Assembly (NCBI RefSeq): GCF_021390435.2
Contig: NZ_JAJVCN010000001.1
Span: forward strand, 3,968,001 to 4,032,000
DNA: 64,000 nt
From: Kibdelosporangium philippinense
Lineage (GTDB): Bacteria; Actinomycetota; Actinomycetes; Mycobacteriales; Pseudonocardiaceae
Direction of reading: 5' to 3'
A program made the position numbers and the translations under genes. This document shows, in pieces, positions 50,544-59,092 of this stretch. The notes below the pieces were generated by a model. The model was not told the DNA's origin, did not search any database, and saw only the letters and a program-made list of their open reading frames with translations. How positions within the stretch are numbered: the first letter of the stretch is position 1; each line of letters opens with the position of its first letter.

Positions 50544-51452
50544 TCACGGCCGAAGCAGATAACCGATCATTCGCCGTCTTGCGACCTTGTTATCGGAGTT
50601 CGGATTGAACAGCGCGTCGAGCATCGTGACCACTTCGTCGCGTGCGGCCTTGGTGCGCATCACCCGTTGCCACAGCCGGAGGTTCAGCCAGTGCCGCCAT
50701 TTCGGCGTACGGGCAAGGGCAACAACATTGCGCACATTGTGGTGAACCTTCACCGGAAACTTCGCGCCGCTCACCCCGAGCAGCCGGTCGGGCAGGATGT
50801 CGAGGCCGTACTCGGTCATGAAGTCGAAGTCGGTCCGCCACGCGGCCGCCCAGAGATAGTCGACCATCCGGCACCACCCCTGGAGGAACTCCAGCTCGGC
50901 GGGCGCGAGCGGAGCGGGATCGATGTGCGCGATGTTCGTGGCAACGATGTCAAGGGATGTCTTGTGCGCCTTCCACAGCACGAACCGGACCGTCTCGTTG
51001 TCGGTGTCCCCCATGACGGTCTCGAAATAAGAGCGCCAATCTGCGATCGCTGCGGCAAAGTCCGCCGCCTGGTAGCCGAAGCGCGCGGGCGTGGCCGGTG
51101 GCGCAATCGTTATCTTCGGCACGACACCCGCGGCGGTCGCGCCGAGCCACGGGATCACGCACAGTGCGTAGTTGCCGTAGCCCCAAGGCGAATCCGGGTC
51201 TATCCGCCCGTCGCGCCAGCCGAGCCGCCCGCTACTGAACTGCCACTGATGCTGGAACATCAAGCCCCACATCGGGTTGCGCCGGTTGTCCGGTCCGAAC
51301 TGACCGTCCGCGTTGGTGGCGTGGATCATCTGGCGGTACGCGGCCATCCGGTGCTCGAAGCGAAACGGGTCGAACACTTCGTTCAGCGGTTGCGCCGAAG
51401 TCCACACCGTGTACAGGTCCAGACCGGCCAGTTCGATCGGATGCGTGACCAC
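50544..51452 (-). CDS. Leg1 (DUF781)-like protein
   Basis: About 302 residues. PDNRRNPMWGLMFQHQWQFSSGRL and the following GYGNYALCVIPWLGATAAGVVP, FRFEHRMAAYRQMI, RFVLWKAHKTSLDIVATNI and MVDYLWAAAWRTDFDFM match the pattern of Leg1, a family best known as secreted animal proteins (liver-enriched gene 1), with scattered bacterial members. Molecular function is unknown. No signal peptide is present. GTG at 51452 is chosen for its AGGAGAGGTGAA; upstream extension is non-homologous. 249 bases separate it from the metallopeptidase, so they may be one unit or two. Confidence 0.65.
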   Translation of the reverse strand: MVTHPIELAGLDLYTVWTSAQPLNEVFDPFRFEHRMAAYRQMIHATNADGQFGPDNRRNPMWGLMFQHQWQFSSGRLGWRDGRIDPDSPWGYGNYALCVIPWLGATAAGVVPKITIAPPATPARFGYQAADFAAAIADWRSYFETVMGDTDNETVRFVLWKAHKTSLDIVATNIAHIDPAPLAPAELEFLQGWCRMVDYLWAAAWRTDFDFMTEYGLDILPDRLLGVSGAKFPVKVHHNVRNVVALARTPKWRHWLNLRLWQRVMRTKAARDEVVTMLDALFNPNSDNKVARRRMIGYLLRP

Positions 51453-51695
51453 TTCACCTCTCCTGATTTCGCTCCGTAACGCAAAAGTACGCCCGACTGG
51501 CCGAAACTTGTGTCTGCTAGATGCGAAAGTCTTCATTTGTCCGTCATAAGTGGCTAACATCCGTTGACTGCTTGACGGAGGAGGCCGACCGCCTCCGTCG
51601 TCAGACGACCGGTCGTTGTCTGGAGCCCGCCGCCATGGGTGTCGTCAGCCGCCCGAAGTATGCGCACGCCCGGTTTGAGAAAGGCGCTATTCGCC

Positions 51696-52811
51696 ATGGA
51701 AGAAAAGCAGGACAGACGGTTCACCCGCCGTGACGTGTTCACCGCGTCCGCCGGAGCCGCAGCCGTGCTCGGCGCGGCCGGCTTACCGATACTCGCCACG
51801 GCAACGCCCGCACTCGCTGACAGCGATCATGATCGAGACCACGACAGGGGTCACGGTCTGCGGGTCGACCCGCTGATCCCGTCGCGCAACCGCGGGATCA
51901 TCCTGTACAGCGTCCGTGACCGCATCAACGCGGCACCGGACAACAGTGGAGTTCCGTACGGATTCGAACGCGTGCTCGCTCGCCTTGCCGAGATCGGCTA
52001 CAAGGAGATCGAGTTCGCCGGCTACAACCAGAGCACGGAGATCCTCGGCCGCCAGATCACGCCGAAGGAGATCCGCAAGATCCTCGACGACAACGGCCTG
52101 GTCGCCAACGGGACGCACACCTCGATCAACGCGGCCACGTTCGAACAGCAGATGGACATCGCCCAGGAACTGGGCGTGAAGAACATCGGTACCGGTGGCG
52201 ACCCGACCAACACGTCGTTCAAGTCCGACTGGGACGCCGCCGCCGATCTGTGGAACGACCTGGGGCGCCGCGCGAGGGCACGCGGCCTGCGGCTGTACAC
52301 CCACAACCACGACGCCGCCTACAGCTTCCTGCTCGACACCGGCCCGCTGGACGCCAACGGCAAGCCGACGCGCTCGTCCGGCAAACGGCGTCTCGAGTAC
52401 TTCTTCGACAAGACCGACCCTCGATACGTCTTCTTCGAGCTGGACATCTTCTGGGCGTACGTGGCGCGCTACAAGCACAAGACGTACACCGACCGGTGGG
52501 GCCGCGAGCAGACCTCGCTGTTCGACCCGATTCTGACCGTCGCGCCGAGGCCGCTGCGGTTCCCGCTGTTCCACGCCAAGGACGGCAACCGCAACACCGC
52601 CGTGCCCAACGGCCACGACATGGTCCCGTTCGGCGAGGGTGACATCAACTTCCAGCAGTTCTTCCAGACGATCGGTGAGTACGACTTCCACCACGCCAAC
52701 TGGGAGCAGGACACCGCGCCAGGCGGTGCCACCGCGCCCGCGCAGTCGCTCGACTTCGCCGCGCTGAGCTACACCAACATGTCCGAGCTGACCATCTACC
52801 GCCGCCGCTGA
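51696..52811 (+). CDS. Tat-exported TIM-barrel sugar isomerase/epimerase-like protein
   Basis: 371 residues. A twin-arginine signal (FTRRDVFTASAGAAAVLGAAGLPILATATPALA) and a His/Asp-rich linker (DSDHDRDHDRGHG) precede an AP-endonuclease-2/xylose-isomerase TIM barrel: LARLAEIGYKEIEFAGYN, LVANGTHTSI, YTHNHDAAY, FFELDIFWAYVAR and FHAKDGN, whose His, Glu and Asp side chains form the usual metal site. It would act on a sugar outside the membrane. ATG at 51696 follows AAAGG. The ThuA/sugar-dehydrogenase gene starts 14 bases after its stop, and such pairs are common in sugar-oxidising loci. Confidence 0.82.
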   Translation: MEEKQDRRFTRRDVFTASAGAAAVLGAAGLPILATATPALADSDHDRDHDRGHGLRVDPLIPSRNRGIILYSVRDRINAAPDNSGVPYGFERVLARLAEIGYKEIEFAGYNQSTEILGRQITPKEIRKILDDNGLVANGTHTSINAATFEQQMDIAQELGVKNIGTGGDPTNTSFKSDWDAAADLWNDLGRRARARGLRLYTHNHDAAYSFLLDTGPLDANGKPTRSSGKRRLEYFFDKTDPRYVFFELDIFWAYVARYKHKTYTDRWGREQTSLFDPILTVAPRPLRFPLFHAKDGNRNTAVPNGHDMVPFGEGDINFQQFFQTIGEYDFHHANWEQDTAPGGATAPAQSLDFAALSYTNMSELTIYRRR

Positions 52812-52825
52812 GGAGACGCTCACCG

Positions 52826-55800
52826 ATGCTTCGCTCGTCCGGGCGACGCTGGCTGGCCGCTGCGGCCAGCTTTGCCGTCGCCTCATCTCTCGTGCTCGTG
52901 GGCTCTTCGCCCGCGAGCGCCGCACCTCCCCCTGGGGACAACGGGGAGCAGCTGGTCGCCGAACAGAACGGACCGGCAGCGCTGCGGTCCGACGTTCGCC
53001 GTCCGGCGAGCTTCAAGGTCCTGGTGTTCACCAAGACCGACGGGCCACGCCGTCCGTCCATTCAGGATGGTGTGCAGACCATCCGCAACCTGGCCAACAG
53101 CAACGGTTTCACCGTCACGGTGACGCAGGACGCGGCCGCGTTCACGGCCGAGAACCTGGCCAACTTCCGTGCCGTGGTGTTCCTCAACACGGTCGGCAAC
53201 GTGCTCAACCCGGCGCAGGAAGCCGCCTTCGAGTCCTACATCAGGGCTGGTGGCGGCTGGGTCGGCGTGCACGCGGCCGCCGAGACCGAGCCTGACTGGG
53301 CGTTCTACCGTGAACTGGTCGGCTCCAAGGTCGCCGGTGTGACCGGTGTCAGCACGGGCAACGTGCAGGTCCCTGACCGCGCGCACCCGTCGACCGAGAC
53401 CATGCCGCGGACGCTGCAGTTGACCGAGGAGTGGTACAACTTCGCGACCAACGTGCGCGGTTCCGAGCACGTTCTGGCCACTGTGGACGAGCGGTCGTTC
53501 GCCGGTGGCACGATGGGCTTCGACCACCCGGTGTCCTGGTGCCAGGACCACGTCGGCGGACGCTCGTGGTACACGGGATTGGGCCACTCGATCGAGACCT
53601 ACCGGCAGGCTGCGTTCCGCAAGCACTTGCTTGGTGGCATCGAGTGGGCATCGGGTGTCGTCGAGGGTGACTGCGGCGCGACCGTGCTCGGCAACTACGA
53701 GAAGGTCACGCTGAACGACGAGCCCGGCGAGCCGATGTCGCTCGCGGTGCTGCCGGACGGCCGCGTGCTGCACAACACGCGTAACGGCCAGGTCCGCCTG
53801 TACGACCCGAAGACCAAGGCCAGCCCGGTGATCAGCACGATCCCGGTGTACTCGCACGACGAGGACGGCCTGCAGACGGTCGCGATCGACCCGGACTTCG
53901 CCAACAACAAGTGGGTCTACCTCTTCTACGCGCCACCGTTGAACACCCCGCTGGACAACCCGGCGACGCCGGGCGTCAACGAGGGTGACGCGCCAGCAAC
54001 GAGCACCGACCCGAAGGCGTGGGACGCGTTCAAGGGCTACAACCAGCTGTCGCGTGTGAAGCTGGTCGACGGCCCGACGCCGAGCCTGGACATGTCCACC
54101 GAGCAGCAGATCCTGCGGGTGGACGTGGACCGTGGCATCTGCTGCCACGTGGCAGGAAAGGTCAAGTTCGACGGCAAGGGCAACCTGTACCTGGTGACCG
54201 GTGACGACACCAACGCGAGTGGTTCGGACGGCTTCACGCCGATCAACGACTCGCCGACCCAGGGCCCGGGCTACGACGCGCAGCGTTCGGCGGCGAACAC
54301 GAACGACCTGCGCGGCAAGCTGTTGCGGATCAAGGTCCGTCCAAACGGGACGTACACGATCCCGGAAGGCAACCTCTTCCCGGAGGCTGAGGACTTCGAC
54401 AACAAGACCCGTCCGGAGATCTTCCTGATGGGTCTGCGCAACCCCTTCCGGTTCGATGTGGACAAGTCCGGAATGGTCTATCTGGCGGACTACTCGCCGG
54501 ACTCCCGTACCTCCTCGCCAACGCGTGGCCCGGAGGGAACCGGAAAGTGGTTCGCGACGAAGACAGCGGGCAACTACGGCTGGCCATTCTGTACACAGCC
54601 AGGATCGCCCTATGTGGACTTCGATTTCACAACGAGGACACCAGGACAGCCATTCAACTGTGGCGCACCGGTAAACCCCTCGCCGAAGAACACCGGACGT
54701 TCGGTGCTTCCGGCAGTCCAGCCGTCGCAGTTCTGGTACACCTACGAGGCACGCACCCCGTGCCCCGGCTCGTACATGCAGAACCCGCCGACCCCGTGTG
54801 ACTTCAAGTGGCCGGTGATCGGTACGGGTGGCGTGGGTCCGCACGGCGGCCCGATCTACAAGTACGACAAGAACTCGACGTCGGAAACGAAGTTCCCCGA
54901 GTACTACAACAACTCGGTGGTGTTCGGCGAGTTCACCCGAGACAAACTGTTCATGATGAGGACGGACGGCAAGGGCAACCTGACGGGGGTGGAGCAGTTC
55001 CTGCCAGGGGTGGTCTTCGACAACCCGATGGAAATGGAATTCGGCCCAGACGGTTCCCTGTACGTGCTGGAATACGGAGACGGCTTCTTCCGCCCGAACC
55101 CAGACGCCCAGCTCTCGGTGATCCGTTACGTCAAGGGCAAGCGCTCGCCGGTAGTGAACCTCGACGCGACGCCAACCTCCGGCCAAGCGCCGTTGACAGT
55201 GAAGTTCTCCAGTGCAGGAACGCACGACCCCGACCCGGGCGAGTCGATCTCGTACGCATGGGACTTCACCAACGACGGCACAGTGGACAGTGCCGACCCG
55301 AACGCGACGTACACGTACACAACGAATGGCGTGTACTACGCGAAGCTGACGGTGACCGACTCCAGCGGTAAAGCAACATCGCTGACGCGAACCATCACGG
55401 TCGGCAACACAGCCCCGACGGTCACGGTCACAACCCCGGTGGCAGGCTCATTCTTCAACTGGGGCGACCAAATCCCGTTCACAGTGAATGTGACGGACCC
55501 CGAAGACGGCCAGATCGACTGCAACCGTGTGACGGTGTCCTTCGTGCTCGGCCACGACGAACACGGTCACGGACAAGCCGAAACCTCCGGCTGTTCCGGC
55601 ACATTGCCGTCACCGCCCGACGGCGCTGACCACGCTGGCGGGTACCTGTGGGGCGCGATCAGCGCCAAGTACACGGACCTAGGCGCCAACGGCCAGCCAG
55701 CACTGGAAACAATCAGCCAAGCCAAGATCCAGCTGCACAGGCAGGAAGCGGAGTTCGCGCCAATCAAGCAAGGTGTTGACTTCACGATCACCCCGGACAC

Positions 55801-56143
55801 CGGGGCCGGTCTGCACGTCAACGCGATCGACGTCGGAGACCACATCGCCTTCGACCCGATCAACCTAGGCGGAACGAACACGGTAACGTTCCGATACTCC
55901 GGCGGTTCAGCAACAACCGTGGGTCAACCACGCGCGAACATTGAACTGCGCCTCGACTCGCCGACAGGTCCGCTCGTGGCCACGGCAACGTTGGCCGCGA
56001 CCAACGGGAACAACGGGTTCGCCAGCCAGAGCGTACCGGTCAGTCAGCCGGTGGGTACGCACAAGTTGTATCTGGTGTTCACCGGTGTCCCGAACGGACC
56101 GACAACAGGTCTAATCAACCTGAACTGGGTCGAATTCTCGTAA
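52826..56143 (+). CDS. Secreted ThuA + glucose/sorbosone dehydrogenase + PKD multidomain protein
   Basis: 1105 residues. A signal peptide (WLAAAASFAVASSLVLVG...ASA) is followed by a ThuA-like domain (residues ~55-275: FKVLVFTKTDG, GGGWVGVHAAAETEPDW, WCQDHVGGRSWYTGLGH), a PQQ-type glucose/sorbosone dehydrogenase beta-propeller (~290-770: EPMSLAVLPDGRVLHNTRNG, DEDGLQTVAIDPDF, FLMGLRNPFRFDVDKSG, FDNPMEMEFGPDGSLYVLEYG), a PKD domain (~775-865: GTHDPDPGESISYAWDFTNDG), and a C-terminal CBM6-like beta-sandwich (NVIDVGDHIAF-like VNAIDVGDHIAFDPINL). It probably oxidises or processes a sugar polymer outside the cell, together with the upstream isomerase. A perfect hairpin follows its stop. Confidence 0.87.
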   Translation: MLRSSGRRWLAAAASFAVASSLVLVGSSPASAAPPPGDNGEQLVAEQNGPAALRSDVRRPASFKVLVFTKTDGPRRPSIQDGVQTIRNLANSNGFTVTVTQDAAAFTAENLANFRAVVFLNTVGNVLNPAQEAAFESYIRAGGGWVGVHAAAETEPDWAFYRELVGSKVAGVTGVSTGNVQVPDRAHPSTETMPRTLQLTEEWYNFATNVRGSEHVLATVDERSFAGGTMGFDHPVSWCQDHVGGRSWYTGLGHSIETYRQAAFRKHLLGGIEWASGVVEGDCGATVLGNYEKVTLNDEPGEPMSLAVLPDGRVLHNTRNGQVRLYDPKTKASPVISTIPVYSHDEDGLQTVAIDPDFANNKWVYLFYAPPLNTPLDNPATPGVNEGDAPATSTDPKAWDAFKGYNQLSRVKLVDGPTPSLDMSTEQQILRVDVDRGICCHVAGKVKFDGKGNLYLVTGDDTNASGSDGFTPINDSPTQGPGYDAQRSAANTNDLRGKLLRIKVRPNGTYTIPEGNLFPEAEDFDNKTRPEIFLMGLRNPFRFDVDKSGMVYLADYSPDSRTSSPTRGPEGTGKWFATKTAGNYGWPFCTQPGSPYVDFDFTTRTPGQPFNCGAPVNPSPKNTGRSVLPAVQPSQFWYTYEARTPCPGSYMQNPPTPCDFKWPVIGTGGVGPHGGPIYKYDKNSTSETKFPEYYNNSVVFGEFTRDKLFMMRTDGKGNLTGVEQFLPGVVFDNPMEMEFGPDGSLYVLEYGDGFFRPNPDAQLSVIRYVKGKRSPVVNLDATPTSGQAPLTVKFSSAGTHDPDPGESISYAWDFTNDGTVDSADPNATYTYTTNGVYYAKLTVTDSSGKATSLTRTITVGNTAPTVTVTTPVAGSFFNWGDQIPFTVNVTDPEDGQIDCNRVTVSFVLGHDEHGHGQAETSGCSGTLPSPPDGADHAGGYLWGAISAKYTDLGANGQPALETISQAKIQLHRQEAEFAPIKQGVDFTITPDTGAGLHVNAIDVGDHIAFDPINLGGTNTVTFRYSGGSATTVGQPRANIELRLDSPTGPLVATATLAATNGNNGFASQSVPVSQPVGTHKLYLVFTGVPNGPTTGLINLNWVEFS

Positions 56144-56159
56144 GGTAACCAAGCAAAAC

Positions 56160-56194
56160 CCGATGCCCACTGCGCCCCGCGCAGTGGGCATCGG
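56160..56194 (+). terminator. Hairpin terminator after the ThuA multidomain gene
   Basis: A perfect 15-bp stem, CCGATGCCCACTGCG with its complement, around the loop CCCCG, 17 bases after the stop codon. There is no T tract. It differs from the CTCGTGAGTG family and sits just before repeat copy B. Confidence 0.8.
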
Positions 56195-56220
56195 CCTGAA
56201 AACCCAACCTGAGCGCGTAC

Positions 56221-56577
56221 TCGCGTGGACACACGCGTCCTCGCGTGTCCACCGGCTGCCGCTCGCGTGTCCACCGGCTCCGTCATGGTGAGTTGAACCC
56301 GCGAGCGGCGCACAACGGCACCGAGCCACAACGAAAGCGAGTAGAGCAGTTTGACTCACCGTGACGGAACGGTGGACACGCGCCAGGGCGGCGCAATGAA
56401 AGACCCCCTGAAATGCAAGCCCCGAAGCGCAAAAACACCGCTGGAACAAGACAAGCCCGCAAGCAACGTGCAACACGGTATGCCGCAAAGGTGGACACAC
56501 TCTTCAGCAACGGTGGACACACCGTTCAGGAAAGGAGGACACACCCGCAAGCAACGGTGGACACGCGTCCAACTCTC
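56221..56577 (+). repeat. Dispersed GGTGGACAC repeat element, copy B
   Basis: Second copy of the element at 3999-4307, in the same orientation. Two GTGTCCACC units (56245, 56267) and an identical ~48-base core are followed by four GGTGGACAC units (56371, 56490, 56512, 56556) plus one GGAGGACAC variant. It is longer than copy A because it has one more 3' unit and an extra 5' GCGTGGACAC. It fills the gap between the ThuA-gene terminator and the stop of the NmrA-like gene (56578). No gene is supported inside. Confidence 0.75.
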
Positions 56578-57447
56578 CTAGCGGAAGTCGTCGACCCTGT
56601 CCCGCGCCCATTGTGCGAAGGTTCGTGGCGGGTGGCCGGTCACGGCCTCGGCCGTAGGCATCGGGCCCAATTGGCTTGGGTCGAAGTCGGCCCACAGCTC
56701 CGCGATCTTGTCCGGGTCAGCCGGGTTGCCGTTGTAGTCGACGAACCCGAGCAAGAAGTCCGCGTTCTCGGCCGCGAAACCGCCGAGTTCCCGGTAGATC
56801 TCCCGCGCCCGTACCGCACTCACGGCCTCGAAGCGCACCTCTTCACCCAGCGCGTCGCCGATTGCCTTCACTTGGTCACGCAGACTCAGCAGCTCAGGTC
56901 CGTTGATGTCGTATGCCTTGCCGTGATGCCCGTCCTCCAAAAGGACTTTCAGCGCAACGTCGGCGACATCCTGTTCATGCACGGGCAGCCACGCCGAATC
57001 GGGGTTGAAGTCCCGCACCACCCGCTCCGCGCGGATCGACCCGCCCCACACCGCGATCTTGTTCGCCGCGAACTCGCCCGGCCGGACGTGTGTCCACTCC
57101 AGACCAGACTGTTCGACGGCCTGTTCCACCGGCGGATGGAAAGTCGAGTCGATTCCCGCGGTCACCGCGCCCGATGAGAGCACGACGATCCGCAGAACGC
57201 CCGCTTGCTTGGCGCGGTCCACCACCGCCGCAGCCGTTGAGGGCTCCGGGAACAGGAACACTCTGTCCACGCCGTCGAACGGGACAGTCTCCGGCTTCTC
57301 AAGGTCTCCCCGCACCACCTCCGCGCCGGGCAAAGAAGCCCGCGCCGGGTCCCTGGTCATGGCTCTGACCTGCACTCCAGCTTTCACCAGACCTGCTGCT
57401 ACGTGCCGCCCCACGTTCCCGGTCGCGCCGGTCACCAGCACTCGCAC
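56578..57447 (-). CDS. NmrA-like NAD(P)-binding SDR oxidoreductase
   Basis: 289 residues. MRVLVTGATGNVGRHVAAGLVKAGVQVRAMTRDP is the GATGxxG dinucleotide fold of NmrA/SDR_a5-type atypical reductases. VVLSSGAVTAGIDSTFH and EWTHVRPGEFAANK fit the same group, which includes redox-sensing proteins without the Tyr-Lys active site. GTG at 57447 follows GGAGG. It is divergent from a TetR-family gene with a 49-base palindrome between them, so the regulator probably represses it. Confidence 0.82.
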   Translation of the reverse strand: MRVLVTGATGNVGRHVAAGLVKAGVQVRAMTRDPARASLPGAEVVRGDLEKPETVPFDGVDRVFLFPEPSTAAAVVDRAKQAGVLRIVVLSSGAVTAGIDSTFHPPVEQAVEQSGLEWTHVRPGEFAANKIAVWGGSIRAERVVRDFNPDSAWLPVHEQDVADVALKVLLEDGHHGKAYDINGPELLSLRDQVKAIGDALGEEVRFEAVSAVRAREIYRELGGFAAENADFLLGFVDYNGNPADPDKIAELWADFDPSQLGPMPTAEAVTGHPPRTFAQWARDRVDDFR

Positions 57448-57460
57448 TACGTCCTCCTTA

Positions 57461-57509
57461 TTTTCCGTACGGACTACGGTTAATCAATACCGTAGCATGT
57501 ACGGAAAAA
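57461..57509. promoter_or_regulatory. 49-bp palindromic operator between NmrA-like and TetR genes
   Basis: TTTTCCGTAC (57461) and CTACGGT (57474) are mirrored exactly by ACCGTAG (57490) and GTACGGAAAA (57500); only the three-base linkers between inner and outer arms differ. The left arm also contains the self-palindrome TCCGTACGGA. It spans the divergent promoter and ends 13 bases before the TetR start. Such size suggests two dimers binding together. Confidence 0.78.
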
Positions 57510-57521
57510 GGGGAGGCTGGA

Positions 57522-58273
57522 TGGAACGCAGCGGTGGCGGCGACGCCCAGGAGACTCTTCGCTTGCTCTGGCGCTCGGAGCAGCCGCGATCCGGGCGTGG
57601 CAGGCCGCCCAAGGTCTCGCTGGACAAGATCGTCGCCGCTGCCATGACGCTCGCCGATCAGGACGGCCTCGACGCCATGACCATGGACAAGGTCGCCGCG
57701 TCACTCGGCGTCGGCACGATGACGCTGTACACGCACGTACCTGGCAAGGCCGAACTGCTTGACCTGATGCTCGATTCCGCCTGGCAGGAGCTGTACCTTG
57801 AGTCCACATCGGACAATTGGCGAAAGCAGGTGGAACGCTACGCCTACCGGACAGTGGACCTGCACACGCGCCATCCGTGGCTACGCATGGTCTCCACCAC
57901 CCGACCACCCCTCGGCCCCGGCCTGCTCGCCAGGGACAACTACCTGATCGCCGCCTTGTCCACGGCCGGACTCGCCGCGATCGAGGTGTCAGCAGCCTGC
58001 GACGCCATTGTCACGTTCGTTGAAAGCGCAGCCGCCGTGCTGGCCGAACACACGCACGCCGAGCGGTTCAGCGGCCAATCCGACGCCGACTGGTGGGCCG
58101 CCCGCCAGGTGTTCTGGGAAACGACGTTCGACCCCGAGCGCTACTCGGCAATCCAGGAGACCTGGAAGAAAGGCGGCTTCAACCGTACGGCGGGAGAAGC
58201 CGCGGCGAACGCGTTCGACCTGGGCCTCAAAGCGATTCTCGACGGGCTCGCCGCAAGAGCTCAGCCTCGCTGA
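57522..58273 (+). CDS. TetR-family transcriptional regulator (TetR_C-type)
   Basis: 250 residues. The helix-turn-helix is LDKIVAAAMTLADQDGLDAMTMDKVAASLGVGTMTLYTHVPGKAELLDLML, with Gly-Arg-Gly-Arg-Pro-Pro before it. The C-terminal ligand domain (YRTVDLHTRHPWLRMVSTTRPPLGP) is of the drug-responsive TetR_C class. ATG at 57522 is chosen for its GGAGG; an ATG at 57498 in the same frame lies within the palindrome and would overlap the operator. It probably represses itself and the NmrA-like gene. It overlaps the convergent GNAT gene by 13 bases. Confidence 0.87.
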
Positions 58274-58728
58274 TACAAAGCCGTCTTCTCCGCGATGTCC
58301 GTGGACATCCGATGGAAACCCGCCTTTTCCAGAACCCGGATGGACGCCGGATTCGACAACTCCACGTTCGCCCAAACCGTGTGCACGTCCGGCGACGTCA
58401 AACCGAACTCGGTCAACGCCAACGCCGCCTCCGAGGCAAAACCAAGCCCACGCCTCGACGCCACGATCCCGTAGCCGATCTCCACAGTGCCGTCGTCAGG
58501 CGGCCAGAACAGACCAATCGACCCGACAACCAAACCGCTGGCCCGCTCAACCACATGCCGGTGGCCATACTCCCCCAGCCACAACGGGTTCTCGTCGAGC
58601 AACTCGGCGATGACCTGATCACCCTCCGCCGGGAAGTCGTCGGCCCAGTCGGCCAGTCGAACGCCGTTCACCACCGCGGCCGCCTCGGGCACAGTCCACG
58701 AGCGCAGCTCGAGCCGATCGGTGAACAC
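58261..58728 (-). CDS. GNAT acetyltransferase, RimJ/RimL-like
   Basis: 155 residues. Family features are DRLELRSWTVPEAAAVVNG at the start, VEIGYGIVASRRGLGFASEAALALTEFGL (acetyl-CoA binding) and ANVELSNPASIRVLEKAGFHRMS. It acetylates an unknown amine. GTG at 58728 is preferred over the GTG at 58734 because AGGAGG is too close to the latter. It runs toward the TetR gene and shares 13 bases with its end. Confidence 0.8.
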   Translation of the reverse strand: MFTDRLELRSWTVPEAAAVVNGVRLADWADDFPAEGDQVIAELLDENPLWLGEYGHRHVVERASGLVVGSIGLFWPPDDGTVEIGYGIVASRRGLGFASEAALALTEFGLTSPDVHTVWANVELSNPASIRVLEKAGFHRMSTDIAEKTALYQRG

Positions 58729-58820
58729 GGCCACCTCCTGCCCCTGAACGCCAAGTTCAGGGTCGGGTCCGGGGTCTTCACCGATGTTTCGGTGAATCGG
58801 ACTCAGGCAACATTACTGAC

Positions 58821-59012
58821 ATGGCAACCATGACTTTGACCCGATCACGACATAACAAGGTGATCGCGGGCGTCTGCGCGGGGCTGGCCGAGCGGATCGG
58901 CTGGAAACCGAAGACGATGCGGCTGGTGTTCCTGCTGTCGTGCCTTCTGCCAGGCCCGCAGTTCCTGCTCTACATCGTGCTGTGGATCGTCATGCCACAG
59001 CGGGCCTACTGA
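58821..59012 (+). CDS. PspC-domain small membrane protein
   Basis: 63 residues. HNKVIAGVCAGLAERIGWKPKTMRLVFLLSCLL is the PspC domain signature: a short amphipathic region and one hydrophobic helix ending VLWIVMPQ. PspC proteins are linked to envelope-stress responses, and stand-alone actinobacterial forms are common. ATG at 58821 is the only sensible start. Its neighbours give no further clue. Confidence 0.85.
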   Translation: MATMTLTRSRHNKVIAGVCAGLAERIGWKPKTMRLVFLLSCLLPGPQFLLYIVLWIVMPQRAY

Positions 59013-59092
59013 TCGATCTTGTCCACGTTCCGTTCATCTGGTGGTCTTAGCGTCGCCGCACGCTTCAGCTCCACCTGATAGATCGGATCGTG

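Noticed and set aside
52883..55225. A 780-codon open frame on the minus strand under the ThuA/sugar-dehydrogenase gene
   Set aside because: It mirrors the plus-strand gene codon for codon in a GC-rich region, is Arg/Val/Gly-rich and has no recognisable domain. The plus-strand protein has four clear domains and a signal peptide.
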